Source: Candidatus Neomicrothrix sp. UBA4742
Lineage (GTDB): Bacteria; Actinomycetota; Acidimicrobiia; Acidimicrobiales; Acidimicrobilacustridaceae
Length of the DNA: 17,167 nucleotides
Assembly (NCBI GenBank): GCA_002403895.1
Contig: DHIQ01000262.1
Coordinates: 10,421-27,587, forward strand
Direction of reading: 5' to 3'
Program-made: the position numbers and the translations under genes
The notes under the pieces: model-generated
What the model was told of the DNA's origin: nothing
Seen by the model: the letters and a program-made list of their open reading frames with translations, nothing else
Database searches by the model: none
Shown: positions 1-7,491 of the stretch, one piece after another
Layout of the letters: each line of letters opens with the position of its first letter
Position numbering within the stretch: the stretch's first letter is position 1

Positions 1-2157
1 CTGCCCCGAACGTCACGGCGTCGCCTGGGGAGGATCGGGGCGGCCATGCTCGTCGCCTGCGTCTTGAGCCCGTGGCCGACCAGCGCCGGTGCCGGGGCCA
101 ACCCTCTCGCCGCAGTCCGCATCGTCTTCGCCGCCACCGACGAAACGGTCGGGGGCAACCAGGGGGTCTTCGTGGCCAACGGGGACGGCTCGGGAATCAC
201 CCGGGTCACCCCGAACGACGGGCTGTTCTACGACTTCCCGTCGTGGGCCATGGGCGGCACCAAGATCGTGTTCTCCAAGCGTGACGGGGGGCCGGGTACG
301 CCGGAGAACATCTACCTGATGAACGCCGACGGTTCGGGGGTGCAGGCGCTCACCCGCAGCCCGTGGCGCAACCATCAGCCCAAGGTGTCGGCGGATGGCC
401 GGCGGGTCATCTTCTCCGGGTTCGTCCCCGGGACCCGGTTGGTGGCCATCTACCAGATCGACCTTGACACGCTCCTGGTTCGCAACCTCTCGGCTGTCCA
501 TTCCCACTCGGTGATGGCCGACGCCGACCCCAAGTACACCGCCGATGGTCGCTCCATCGCCTTCGCCCGCAGCCGCGACGACCAAGGCGACGCCAAGACC
601 CAGGTGTACCTGATGAACGCTGACGGCACGGGCCGCTACCGGGTCACCAACGACGGCTGGTACGACGTCGATCCGGAGGTGTCTCCGGACAGCCGCTCCG
701 TGGCCTTCTCGAGCTACCGCGGTCCGGGGACCCCTCAGCAGGAAGGGCGGGAGTTCGATGCCAAGTCGCAGGACTTCTACCTCGGGGTTCGGGACCTGGC
801 CACCGGCACGGAGCAAACCCTGACCGGCGGGGAGAACTGCGCCGCCCGAGACCCGAACCACCCCTGCCTTCCCAGTGAGGGCTCGGCCTATGTCCCGGTG
901 TGGAGCCCTGACGGCGGCCAGCTCGGCTACATCACCGCCCTCGACTCCAATCGCACCTGCCTTTGCGTGATGGCCCGCAACGGATCGAATGCCCATGCCG
1001 TCATCGCCCGGCCCGGCCTCTCGATGACCTGGTTCGACTGGGTCATTCCGGGCCAGGCCCCGGACACGGCCGTCACCGACATCGGCGGGGCCAAGCCGGC
1101 TGACCGGATGCTGGTGGCCGGCACGCAGACCGCGTCGGAGAGCGACCCGGCGTCGCGACCCATCCTCGAGGTCACCACCCGTGATCTGTGGGACCGCACC
1201 GAAGTGCCGATCCCGGGAGGACTGAACCCCCGCTTCGCCCGATGGAACGCGGATCGCTCGACGGTCGTGTTCAGCTCGGTGGTCCCGGGCGACGTGCCCC
1301 GCCCCGAGGCGCCGCCGGTCCCTCCCGCCGGGCAGCGGCGTCACGAGCACTTCACCCTGGCTGACCTCGATGCCGTGTTCCACCCGCCGGTGGTCCGGCC
1401 CGAGGTGGCCCGCGAGCAGGTGTTCGTGTCGGGCGCCCAGGGGGTCTTCCCGCTCACGAACCCCGGCACCGAGGACTGGCACGACGGCATCGTGGCCGGC
1501 GACCTTCGGGGCAACACCGAGCCGGACATCTCACCCGACGGCCGCTATGTGGTGACCACCAACGTCTCGTCGGTCACCAACGAGTCGTTCCTGCTGCGCA
1601 TCGACCTGGTCACTGGTGAGCGGTTCAACCTCACCAACGCCACGTCGGGGGCGATGCCGGTCGACGACGCCCAACCCCGCTTCTCACCCGATGGCCAGTC
1701 CCTCGCCTTCACCTCGAGTTTCGAGGGTCACGCCGGCGTGTACGTCATGGATGCCGCGACCGGCTTGGGGGTGCGCTCGCTCACCGAGGACGACTTCTTC
1801 AACACTGCGCCGGCGTGGTCACCCGACGGCCGCTCCATCGTCTACGCCAGCTACCGCGGCGACACCCTGAAGCTGCTCCAGTCCCTGGCGCTCCCGGCCG
1901 AGGCGGGGACCATCCCCCGCGGCGACTGGTACCTGGTCAGGGTCGATGTGGCCACCGGTGCCGAGCAGGTGATCACCGCGGCTGCCGCCTCGCCGACGCT
2001 GGCCCCGGCCTGGTCACCCGACGGCAGCGAGATCGCCTACATCTCGACCACCGACGGGTTCCAGCCCGACGTCTACGTGGTGTCCGCCACGGGCGGCGCC
2101 TCCCGGCCCCTGCAGATCACCGGACTGACCCAAGAACACTCGGTGGATTGGAAATGA
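1..2157 (+). CDS. Secreted TolB/PD40-type beta-propeller protein (5' partial)
   Basis: The reading frame is open from base 1, so the gene almost certainly starts before the window. The ATG at 46 would discard the basic n-region (RTSRRRLGR, codons 3-11) of an export signal whose core is roughly codons 12-22. Cleavage is plausible after AGA (codon 33); LVAC at codons 17-20 also resembles a lipobox, so a lipoprotein is possible. The mature part carries about nine PD40/WD40-like strands of the form SPDGrxiafxS (for example near bases 391, 541, 676, 907, 1531, 1687, 1819 and 2017) and repeated YLMNADGSG/T turns, typical of TolB and DPP-IV-type propellers. Four cysteines (codons ~280-325) could form disulfides. 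No catalytic domain was recognised. At about 718 codons it may hold two propellers joined by the repeat-poor stretch around bases 1030-1500. Its stop overlaps the GT2 start (ATGA). The fold is well supported; the role, perhaps binding a glycan or partner outside the cell, is inferred. Confidence 0.88.
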   Translation: MPRTSRRRLGRIGAAMLVACVLSPWPTSAGAGANPLAAVRIVFAATDETVGGNQGVFVANGDGSGITRVTPNDGLFYDFPSWAMGGTKIVFSKRDGGPGTPENIYLMNADGSGVQALTRSPWRNHQPKVSADGRRVIFSGFVPGTRLVAIYQIDLDTLLVRNLSAVHSHSVMADADPKYTADGRSIAFARSRDDQGDAKTQVYLMNADGTGRYRVTNDGWYDVDPEVSPDSRSVAFSSYRGPGTPQQEGREFDAKSQDFYLGVRDLATGTEQTLTGGENCAARDPNHPCLPSEGSAYVPVWSPDGGQLGYITALDSNRTCLCVMARNGSNAHAVIARPGLSMTWFDWVIPGQAPDTAVTDIGGAKPADRMLVAGTQTASESDPASRPILEVTTRDLWDRTEVPIPGGLNPRFARWNADRSTVVFSSVVPGDVPRPEAPPVPPAGQRRHEHFTLADLDAVFHPPVVRPEVAREQVFVSGAQGVFPLTNPGTEDWHDGIVAGDLRGNTEPDISPDGRYVVTTNVSSVTNESFLLRIDLVTGERFNLTNATSGAMPVDDAQPRFSPDGQSLAFTSSFEGHAGVYVMDAATGLGVRSLTEDDFFNTAPAWSPDGRSIVYASYRGDTLKLLQSLALPAEAGTIPRGDWYLVRVDVATGAEQVITAAAASPTLAPAWSPDGSEIAYISTTDGFQPDVYVVSATGGASRPLQITGLTQEHSVDWK

Positions 2158-3182
2158 CCGTGTCGAACTCCGCCGAGCTGACTGACCTCAACGACCGGCT
2201 AGCCCCGGGCGACGCCGCCACGCACCGCCCTGCCGCTGAGGTCCTGGATGTGACGGCGGTGATCGTCAACTGGAACACCGCCGACCTCCTCGACCAGTGC
2301 CTGACCAGCCTGCGCGACCACCGGGCCCCCGGGCACGGGGTCGAGGTCATCGTGGTCGACAACGGCTCGACCGATGGCTCGGTGGCCATGATCGAGCAGC
2401 GCTGGCCGGAGGTGACCGTCGTGGCCAACGCCGACAACGTCGGCTTCTGCCGGGCCAATAACCAGGCCATCGAGATCAGCGACAAGCCCTATCTCCTGCT
2501 CATCAATGCCGATGCCCGCCTGACCCCCGGCTGCCTCCGGCACCTCGTGGCCCGGATGGAGTCCGATGACCGGGTCGGCGTCGTCGCCCCCCGCCTCGAG
2601 TACGGCGACGGTCGCTTCCAGCGGTGGACCGCCGGTCGGGCTCCGTCGTTGCGGAGCGTCGCCAGTTACCTTTTCCTCACTGATCGGCTCGACGGTCGGT
2701 TCCCCGCCCTGGCCGGCACATACCTCGGCCACGACACCGCCGTCGCCTTCGAGCCGCAATGGGTGTCCAGCGCCTGCATGCTCGTGCGGCGGGCCGTGGT
2801 CGACGACGTCGGACCCCTCGACGAGCGCATCTTCGTCTACATGGACGACGTCGAGCTCTGCCAGCGGGCCCGGGATGGTGGCTGGGCGGTCTGGTACGAG
2901 CCGGCGGCGACGGCGGTCCATCTCATGGGTCAGAGCACCAAGCGGCGGACGGGGGTGGCGTCGCCCGAGGCCCTGCGGGCGTTCAACCGGTACTTCCAGC
3001 GCCGCCACGGCCGGGGTCGAACCACCGCACTGAGAGCCCTGCAGGCCGGCGGTTTCGGGCTCCGGGTTCTCGCCTACGGCGCCACCGGGCTCGTTCTGCA
3101 CGACGACGGCCGTCGGGCCCAGGCCCGGGCCCATCTCTCCCATTTGAAACTGAGTCTCGAGACACCGGAGGTAGCAGCATGA
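2154..3182 (+). CDS. GT2 family glycosyltransferase (rhamnosyltransferase-like)
   Basis: This is a 342-residue GT-A fold enzyme that should transfer a sugar from an activated donor onto a growing glycan at the cytoplasmic face. After a ~30-residue N-terminal extension, the domain begins at VTAVIVNWNTADLL. VDNGSTDGS (residues 68-76) is the classic nucleotide-binding strand, NADNVGFCRANN follows, and the metal-binding DxD position reads NADA (118-121), a variant of the common NPDx. The acceptor half contains YMDDVELCQRARDGGW and a following HLMGQST, as in WbbL-type rhamnosyltransferases. No membrane segment is evident. The ATG at 2154 overlaps the upstream stop as ATGA and is chosen because the frame upstream of it has no GT2 similarity; its own stop overlaps the next start in the same way, indicating translational coupling. 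The family is secure; donor and acceptor are unknown. Confidence 0.93.
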   Translation: MTVSNSAELTDLNDRLAPGDAATHRPAAEVLDVTAVIVNWNTADLLDQCLTSLRDHRAPGHGVEVIVVDNGSTDGSVAMIEQRWPEVTVVANADNVGFCRANNQAIEISDKPYLLLINADARLTPGCLRHLVARMESDDRVGVVAPRLEYGDGRFQRWTAGRAPSLRSVASYLFLTDRLDGRFPALAGTYLGHDTAVAFEPQWVSSACMLVRRAVVDDVGPLDERIFVYMDDVELCQRARDGGWAVWYEPAATAVHLMGQSTKRRTGVASPEALRAFNRYFQRRHGRGRTTALRALQAGGFGLRVLAYGATGLVLHDDGRRAQARAHLSHLKLSLETPEVAA

Positions 3183-4126
3183 GAATCCTGATCACCGGCG
3201 GAGCCGGAATGCTGGGCAGCTCGTTGATCCCGGCGCTGATCGGCGCCGGACACGAACTTGTGGTCACCGACATCGACCTGAGCGTCCGCCGACCGTGGGG
3301 CTCGTCAGGGCCCACGCTGGGGCGGCTCGACGTACGTTCGCGCCACGACATCGCCGACGCCTTCGAGCAGGTCCGCCCGCAGTTCGTGCTGCACCTGGCG
3401 GCCGAAACGTCGTTGGAGATCTCCGACGCCGAGCCCGACCACGGATACCTGACCAATGCCATCGCTACCAAGTACATGGCGCTGGCCTGCCGGCGGGCCC
3501 AGGTCCCGCTGGTGTACATCAGCACGGCCGGGGTCTTCGATGGCACCAAGGTGGGGCCGTACACCGAGTTCGACGCCCCGAACCCGCTCAACGTCTACGG
3601 CGACTCGAAGCAGAAGGGCGAAGTGTTCGTCCGGGAACTCCTCGACGACTTCTACATCATCCGGGCGGGATGGATGGTGGGCGGCGGCCCCAAGAAGGAC
3701 CACAAGTTTGTGGCCCGCATCCTGCAGCAGGTGCGCGAGGGCCGCACGGCGATCCACGCCGTGACCGACAAGTTGGGCACCCCCACCTATACGCCGGACT
3801 TCGCCGGATGCTTCCTGGGCCTCATCCAGTCCGAGGTGTACGGCACCTATCACATGGCCTGTGGGGGAGAGGGCAGCCGCTACGACGTGGCCAAGCGGAT
3901 CCTCGAGATCCTCGGCCGTGACGACATCGAGCTCGTGGCGGTGACGTCGGAGTACTTCGTCGAGGAGTTCCCGTCCGAGCGGCCCTATTCCGAGATCATG
4001 CGGAACATGGCCCTCGATCTCCAGGGGATGAACACCATGCGCCCTTGGCCGGACGCGCTGGACGACTACATCCACACCTACTTCCCCGACCTCGTCGCCC
4101 CCGGCCGGGTGCTCAGCCCGGCCTGA
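3179..4126 (+). CDS. RmlD-like SDR family sugar-nucleotide reductase
   Basis: This 315-residue extended short-chain dehydrogenase resembles dTDP-4-dehydrorhamnose reductase, which reduces the 4-keto sugar to dTDP-L-rhamnose using NAD(P)H. The Rossmann glycine motif GGAGMLG is at residues 7-13, LDVRSRHDIADAFEQVRPQFVLHLAA follows the RmlD pattern, and ISTAGVFDG (Ser115/Thr116) plus Tyr140 and Lys144 (YGDSK) form the catalytic set. The stretch LGTPTYTPDFA matches the substrate-side motif of RmlD. The start has GGAGG at 3167-3171, seven bases before ATG, and overlaps the GT2 stop. No rmlA, rmlB or rmlC lies in the window, so either dTDP-rhamnose precursors come from elsewhere or the enzyme reduces another nucleotide sugar. 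Coupling to glycosyltransferases supports a precursor-supply role. The family is secure; the exact substrate is inferred. Confidence 0.9.
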   Translation: MRILITGGAGMLGSSLIPALIGAGHELVVTDIDLSVRRPWGSSGPTLGRLDVRSRHDIADAFEQVRPQFVLHLAAETSLEISDAEPDHGYLTNAIATKYMALACRRAQVPLVYISTAGVFDGTKVGPYTEFDAPNPLNVYGDSKQKGEVFVRELLDDFYIIRAGWMVGGGPKKDHKFVARILQQVREGRTAIHAVTDKLGTPTYTPDFAGCFLGLIQSEVYGTYHMACGGEGSRYDVAKRILEILGRDDIELVAVTSEYFVEEFPSERPYSEIMRNMALDLQGMNTMRPWPDALDDYIHTYFPDLVAPGRVLSPA

Positions 4127-4180
4127 CCCGCCCCACGGCTGACCGAACGACCCCGAACGACCCGAACAAGGAGACCCCCG

Positions 4181-5245
4181 ATGGCTGGCCCGCTCCCCGG
4201 TGATGACCGCTCTGTCGTCGTCGTGATTCCGATGCCCAACGACCCCGACTGGGGGCTGTGGGACGACCTGTCCGAAGACATCCCCATCATCGTGGTCGAC
4301 GACAGCGACGGGAACCTGGCCCCGCCGCCGCGGTCCAACGTCCGATACTTCGACTATGCGGCACAGAAGGCGATCTGCGGCGAGCACTACGACGCCATGC
4401 CTCACAAGAGCGCGGCCAGTCGCAACTTCGGGCACTACCTGGCCTACCAGGAGGGCTTCGACGTCGTCATCGCCCTCGACTACGACTGCCGGACCCGGCC
4501 GGGCTGGCTGGAGGCCCATCTCGAGTCGCTGACCAAGGCCGTCGAGGCCCCGGCGCTCGAGGGGAACTGGATCAACTCGATCGAGGCCCCGGGCTTCTAC
4601 TCGCGGGGTTACCCCTACGAGTACCGCAACGCCGAGGCCTCAGCGGTGACCGAGACCCTCGCCACCGGCGAGGTGAAGATGAACATGGGAGTCTGGGACC
4701 ACATCCTCGACCTCAACGGCGTGGACAAGCTGGCCGCCGAACCGCCCTACGACCCGGGCCTGCGGGCCGATACCAACCTGGTGGCGCTGGGCAATCTGCC
4801 CCTCTGTGGCATGAACACGGCGTTCGCCGCCGAGGTCACACCCGCCTACTTCTTCCTCCCCGATCTTTGGATCGACGGGTGGCAGCTCAGCCGCCACGAC
4901 GACATCTGGGGCGGCTACGTCGTCAAGAAGCTGATGGATCGCCGGGGCGATCTGCTCACGTTCGGCCGCCCGGTCGTCGAGCACACCAAGCAGACCCGTC
5001 TCGAGCGTGTGGTCCTGCTCGAGCACTGGATGCACCTCATGGCGACCGGCTTCTACGAGATCGTCGACGAGGCCGCCGACACGGTGGAGATGGGCCCGTA
5101 CTCCGACATGTTCGGGGCCTTCGTGGAGGCCTATCGCGCCGGAGTCGAGCGGAGCACGCGGCCGGCCCACTACCGGCAGGTCTACCGCGAGCTGGGCGAA
5201 TGGATGGACCGCTGGTCGAGGGCCTTCTCCTCCGGAGCCTCCTGA
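4181..5245 (+). CDS. Reversibly glycosylated polypeptide / UDP-arabinopyranose mutase-like protein (GT75)
   Basis: This 354-residue protein matches the plant RGP/UAM family in length and in motif order. Plant members interconvert UDP-arabinopyranose and UDP-arabinofuranose and become glycosylated on an arginine. Visible motifs are VVVVIPMPN at the N-terminus, VVDDS (Asp40-Asp41), KSAASRNFG, DYDC (100-103; DDDC in plants), RGYPYEYR (142-149), LCGMNTAF (208-215) and RHDDIWGGYVVKKLMD (from 238; RYDDMWAGWC in plants). Arg142 and Arg149 keep the spacing of the two arginines (158 and 165 in rice UAM) needed for activity, the first being the glycosylated one. No signal peptide or membrane segment is seen, so it should be cytosolic. 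AAGGAG at 4168-4173 lies seven bases before ATG. Lying between an RmlD-like reductase and a GT4 enzyme, it probably supplies a furanose or otherwise isomerised nucleotide sugar. Assignment by family is strong; the true substrate in this bacterium is unknown, and a transferase role is the alternative. Confidence 0.88.
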   Translation: MAGPLPGDDRSVVVVIPMPNDPDWGLWDDLSEDIPIIVVDDSDGNLAPPPRSNVRYFDYAAQKAICGEHYDAMPHKSAASRNFGHYLAYQEGFDVVIALDYDCRTRPGWLEAHLESLTKAVEAPALEGNWINSIEAPGFYSRGYPYEYRNAEASAVTETLATGEVKMNMGVWDHILDLNGVDKLAAEPPYDPGLRADTNLVALGNLPLCGMNTAFAAEVTPAYFFLPDLWIDGWQLSRHDDIWGGYVVKKLMDRRGDLLTFGRPVVEHTKQTRLERVVLLEHWMHLMATGFYEIVDEAADTVEMGPYSDMFGAFVEAYRAGVERSTRPAHYRQVYRELGEWMDRWSRAFSSGAS

Positions 5246-5249
5246 TGAC

Positions 5250-5254
5250 GGAGG
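5250..5254 (+). promoter_or_regulatory. Ribosome binding site deciding the GT4 start
   Basis: GGAGG lies seven bases before GTG 5262. It lies inside the six-codon frame that begins at ATG 5245, so it favours the GTG as the real start. Confidence 0.7.
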
Positions 5255-5261
5255 CCCCGCG

Positions 5262-6419
5262 GTGAGGGTGGCGGTCGACGCAACCGGGCTCGGTTCGGGC
5301 CAGGGTGGCGACGAGACGATGATGGCCGGGCTCCTGGAGGGGTTGGCCGAAGCGGCCCGGCCGGGGGACAGCTTCCCGCTCATCGTCCGTGACGGCGTCA
5401 CCCTGCCAGCCCCGGTGGCCGACCACCCCGCGTTCTCCGTCCACTCGATGCGTCGCCTGCCGGGGGCGCTGCACTTCACCGCCCGTCTCCCGCGGGCGTT
5501 GAGTCGGCTGCGGCCCGTCCCCGACCTCGTCTGCGCCGTCACTCACGGCCCCCTGCGGTCTCCGGCGCCGGTAGCCCTCTTCGTCCAGGACCTCTCGTTC
5601 CATCACCACCCTGAGCACTACCCGGTCGTGGCCCGGTGGCGGCTCCGCACGGTGGTGCCCCGCCAGGCTCGCCGGGCCCGCGCCGTGCTCACCGTCAGCG
5701 AGTTCTCCCGCTCAGACCTGATCGCCAGCTACGAGCTGCCGCCTGAGCAGGTGGTGGTCGTGCCGGATGCGGTGGCCGTCCCCCCGCCGTGGGACGACAC
5801 CGCCGCGGCCGAGGGTCGCCAGTGGTTGGCGTCCCAAGGGGTGGACGGGCGCTTCATCCTGTGCCTGGGCAACCTGCACCCCCGGAAGAACGTGGCCCGG
5901 TTGGTGGCCGGTTTCGCCCAGGCCCGGGCCGGCGCCCCCGATCTGGCCGATGTGCGCCTCGTGGTGGCCGGTGCCCGATGGTGGGGCGCCGGCGAGGCCG
6001 CGGCCGCGGCCCAGGCTCCGGACGGGTCGGTCGTTTTCCTCGGTCGGTTTGACGACGATCGTCGTGAGCAGCTCCTGCGACTGGCCGACGCCCTGGCCTA
6101 CGTGTCGGTGTTCGAGGGTTTCGGGCTCCCCCCGCTCGAGGCCATGGCCCGGGGCACCGTGGTCCTGGCGTCGGACGCCACGGCGGTAGCCGAGACGGCC
6201 GGGGACGGCGCGCTCCTGGTCGATCCCTACGACGTGCACGCCATCGCCGAGGGGCTGGTGCGGGTGCTGTCCGACGAGCAGCTTCGGGTCGAGCTGCGCC
6301 GGCGTGGCGCGGCCCGGGCGGCCGGCTATGACGTCGGCTCCACCGGTCGAAGGGCCCGAGAGGCCTTCGCCGCCGCCATCGGGCTGACGGCGGCACCGCG
6401 CCCCGGGGCGGTGTCGTGA
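5262..6419 (+). CDS. GT4 family glycosyltransferase (GT-B fold)
   Basis: This 385-residue retaining GT-B enzyme resembles mannosyl/rhamnosyl transferases of polysaccharide clusters. The N-terminal half has VAVDATGLGSGQGGDETMM, then FVQDLSFHHHPEHYP and AVLTVSEFSRSDLI, a common GT4 signature. The C-terminal donor-binding half shows LCLGNLHPRKNVARLV, VFLGRFDDDRREQLL and the E-x7-E pair Glu285/Glu293 in VFEGFGLPPLEAM. The start is the GTG at 5262, because GGAGG at 5250-5254 sits seven bases upstream and residues from MRVAVDATG align with family N-termini. An earlier ATG at 5245 gives only a six-codon frame. The gap to the RGP-like gene is 16 bases, and its stop overlaps the next start (GTGA). It probably adds a sugar to a lipid-linked or secreted glycan; the specificity cannot be read from sequence. 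Confidence 0.93.
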   Translation: MRVAVDATGLGSGQGGDETMMAGLLEGLAEAARPGDSFPLIVRDGVTLPAPVADHPAFSVHSMRRLPGALHFTARLPRALSRLRPVPDLVCAVTHGPLRSPAPVALFVQDLSFHHHPEHYPVVARWRLRTVVPRQARRARAVLTVSEFSRSDLIASYELPPEQVVVVPDAVAVPPPWDDTAAAEGRQWLASQGVDGRFILCLGNLHPRKNVARLVAGFAQARAGAPDLADVRLVVAGARWWGAGEAAAAAQAPDGSVVFLGRFDDDRREQLLRLADALAYVSVFEGFGLPPLEAMARGTVVLASDATAVAETAGDGALLVDPYDVHAIAEGLVRVLSDEQLRVELRRRGAARAAGYDVGSTGRRAREAFAAAIGLTAAPRPGAVS

Positions 6420-7456
6420 AGATGAGTCTGCGCATCGCCCTCGTGCTCGGCGGGATGGCCGTTCTGGCCGTCCTGGCCGTCGGGGTGTTCCTCGTGCTGC
6501 TGGCGGTCAAGAATCGGCCGCCGAAGGTGCCAGGCGATTTCGTGGCCCCGAGCGCTCTGGCCCCGGCCGCCGGTGCGGCACCGTCGGGCAGCCTCTTTTA
6601 CGACTCGGATCGGACCGGCAACTTCGAGGTGTACGTCGCCCCGTCACCGGGAGCGACCCCGACCGCGCTGACCCACGACCCGACCTGGGATAGCTGGTGG
6701 CCCCGGCTATCGCCCGACCGTCATCGGGTGCTGTTCTACCGGACGCCCAAGGGCGTGCACGACACCAACTTCTCCAAGACGCACCTGTGGATGATGAACG
6801 CCGACGGAACCGGTCCGGTCGAGTTGCGGCCACCGGGGCTCGACGGTTGGGCCCAGCAGGGGCACGCTGATTGGTCTCCCGACGGGCAGCAGTTGGTGAT
6901 GTTCGGGGGGAAGAACACCAATCCCCAGATCTACGTCACCCAGGCGACCGGGCAGTCGCCGCGCCGGCTGACCGACCGGGGTGGGATCAATGTCGACCCG
7001 AGTTTCTCGCCCGACGGCCGGACCATCGCCTTCGTGGGCTGCCCCCAGTCGGTGTGTTTCGAGGACGACTACGAGATCTACACGATGGCGGCCGACGGCG
7101 CTTCGCCAGCCCAGCGGATGACCGATGATCGCCTGCGCGACCACGATCCCTATTACTCGCCCGACGGCACCCGCATCGCCTGGCTGACCCGGACCTCGAC
7201 CCATGGTCAGCACCCTGGGGGGTCATGGAACATCCGCATCGCCAACGCCGACGGATCCGACCAGCGTCGCCTGACCGACGACGACCAGATCAACAGCAAG
7301 CCGGAATGGTCCCGTGACGGCCAGACGATCTACTTCCACCGGTTCGAGATGGGTCGCCTCACCGGCTTCAGCATCTTCTCGATCGACATCGCCGGGTCGC
7401 ACATGGTCGAGGTCACGGCCGGGCAGCCCGGAGTGAACGAGTTCCCGTCGACATGA
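6416..7456 (+). CDS. Membrane-anchored TolB/PD40-like beta-propeller protein
   Basis: This 346-residue protein has an N-terminal hydrophobic helix (residues ~6-30, rich in Leu/Val/Ala) preceded by lysine and arginine, then a propeller that should face outside the membrane. PD40-like strands repeat: LSPDRHRVLFYR, WSPDGQQLVMFGG, FSPDGRTIAFVG, YSPDGTRIAWLT and WSRDGQTIYFHR, with MMNADGTG and IANADGSD turns. About six blades are expected from the spacing. It is a shorter relative of the first gene of this operon, and together they flank the sugar enzymes. The start is the GTG at 6416 in a GTGA overlap with the GT4 stop; the ATG at 6422 is an alternative two codons later. No catalytic motif was recognised. 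By analogy with TolB-like domains it may bind a protein or polysaccharide, perhaps during export or assembly, but that is inference. Confidence 0.88.
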   Translation: MKMSLRIALVLGGMAVLAVLAVGVFLVLLAVKNRPPKVPGDFVAPSALAPAAGAAPSGSLFYDSDRTGNFEVYVAPSPGATPTALTHDPTWDSWWPRLSPDRHRVLFYRTPKGVHDTNFSKTHLWMMNADGTGPVELRPPGLDGWAQQGHADWSPDGQQLVMFGGKNTNPQIYVTQATGQSPRRLTDRGGINVDPSFSPDGRTIAFVGCPQSVCFEDDYEIYTMAADGASPAQRMTDDRLRDHDPYYSPDGTRIAWLTRTSTHGQHPGGSWNIRIANADGSDQRRLTDDDQINSKPEWSRDGQTIYFHRFEMGRLTGFSIFSIDIAGSHMVEVTAGQPGVNEFPST

Positions 7457-7481
7457 TCCCTGATCAGGTCCCCCCCCATCT

Positions 7482-7486
7482 GGAGG
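7482..7486 (+). promoter_or_regulatory. Ribosome binding site deciding the thiolase start
   Basis: GGAGG lies five bases before ATG 7492. The alternative in-frame ATG at 7453 overlaps the upstream stop but has no comparable site in front of it, so 7492 is preferred. Confidence 0.65.
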
Positions 7487-7491
7487 CAGCC

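Noticed and set aside
13..1482. 489-codon minus-strand open frame
   Set aside because: It is antisense to the propeller gene. The translation is Gly/Arg/Val-rich with no family motif, as expected from a high-GC shadow frame.
2199..3143. 314-codon minus-strand open frame
   Set aside because: It lies entirely antisense to the GT2 gene and has no recognisable domain.
3305..4519. 404-codon minus-strand open frame
   Set aside because: It is antisense to the RmlD-like and RGP-like genes, both of which have clear family motifs; the shadow has none.
5245..5265. Six-codon frame starting at ATG 5245 (overlapping the RGP-like stop)
   Set aside because: It is too short to be a supported gene and the GT4 ribosome binding site lies inside it. 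A coupling leader is possible but not demonstrable.
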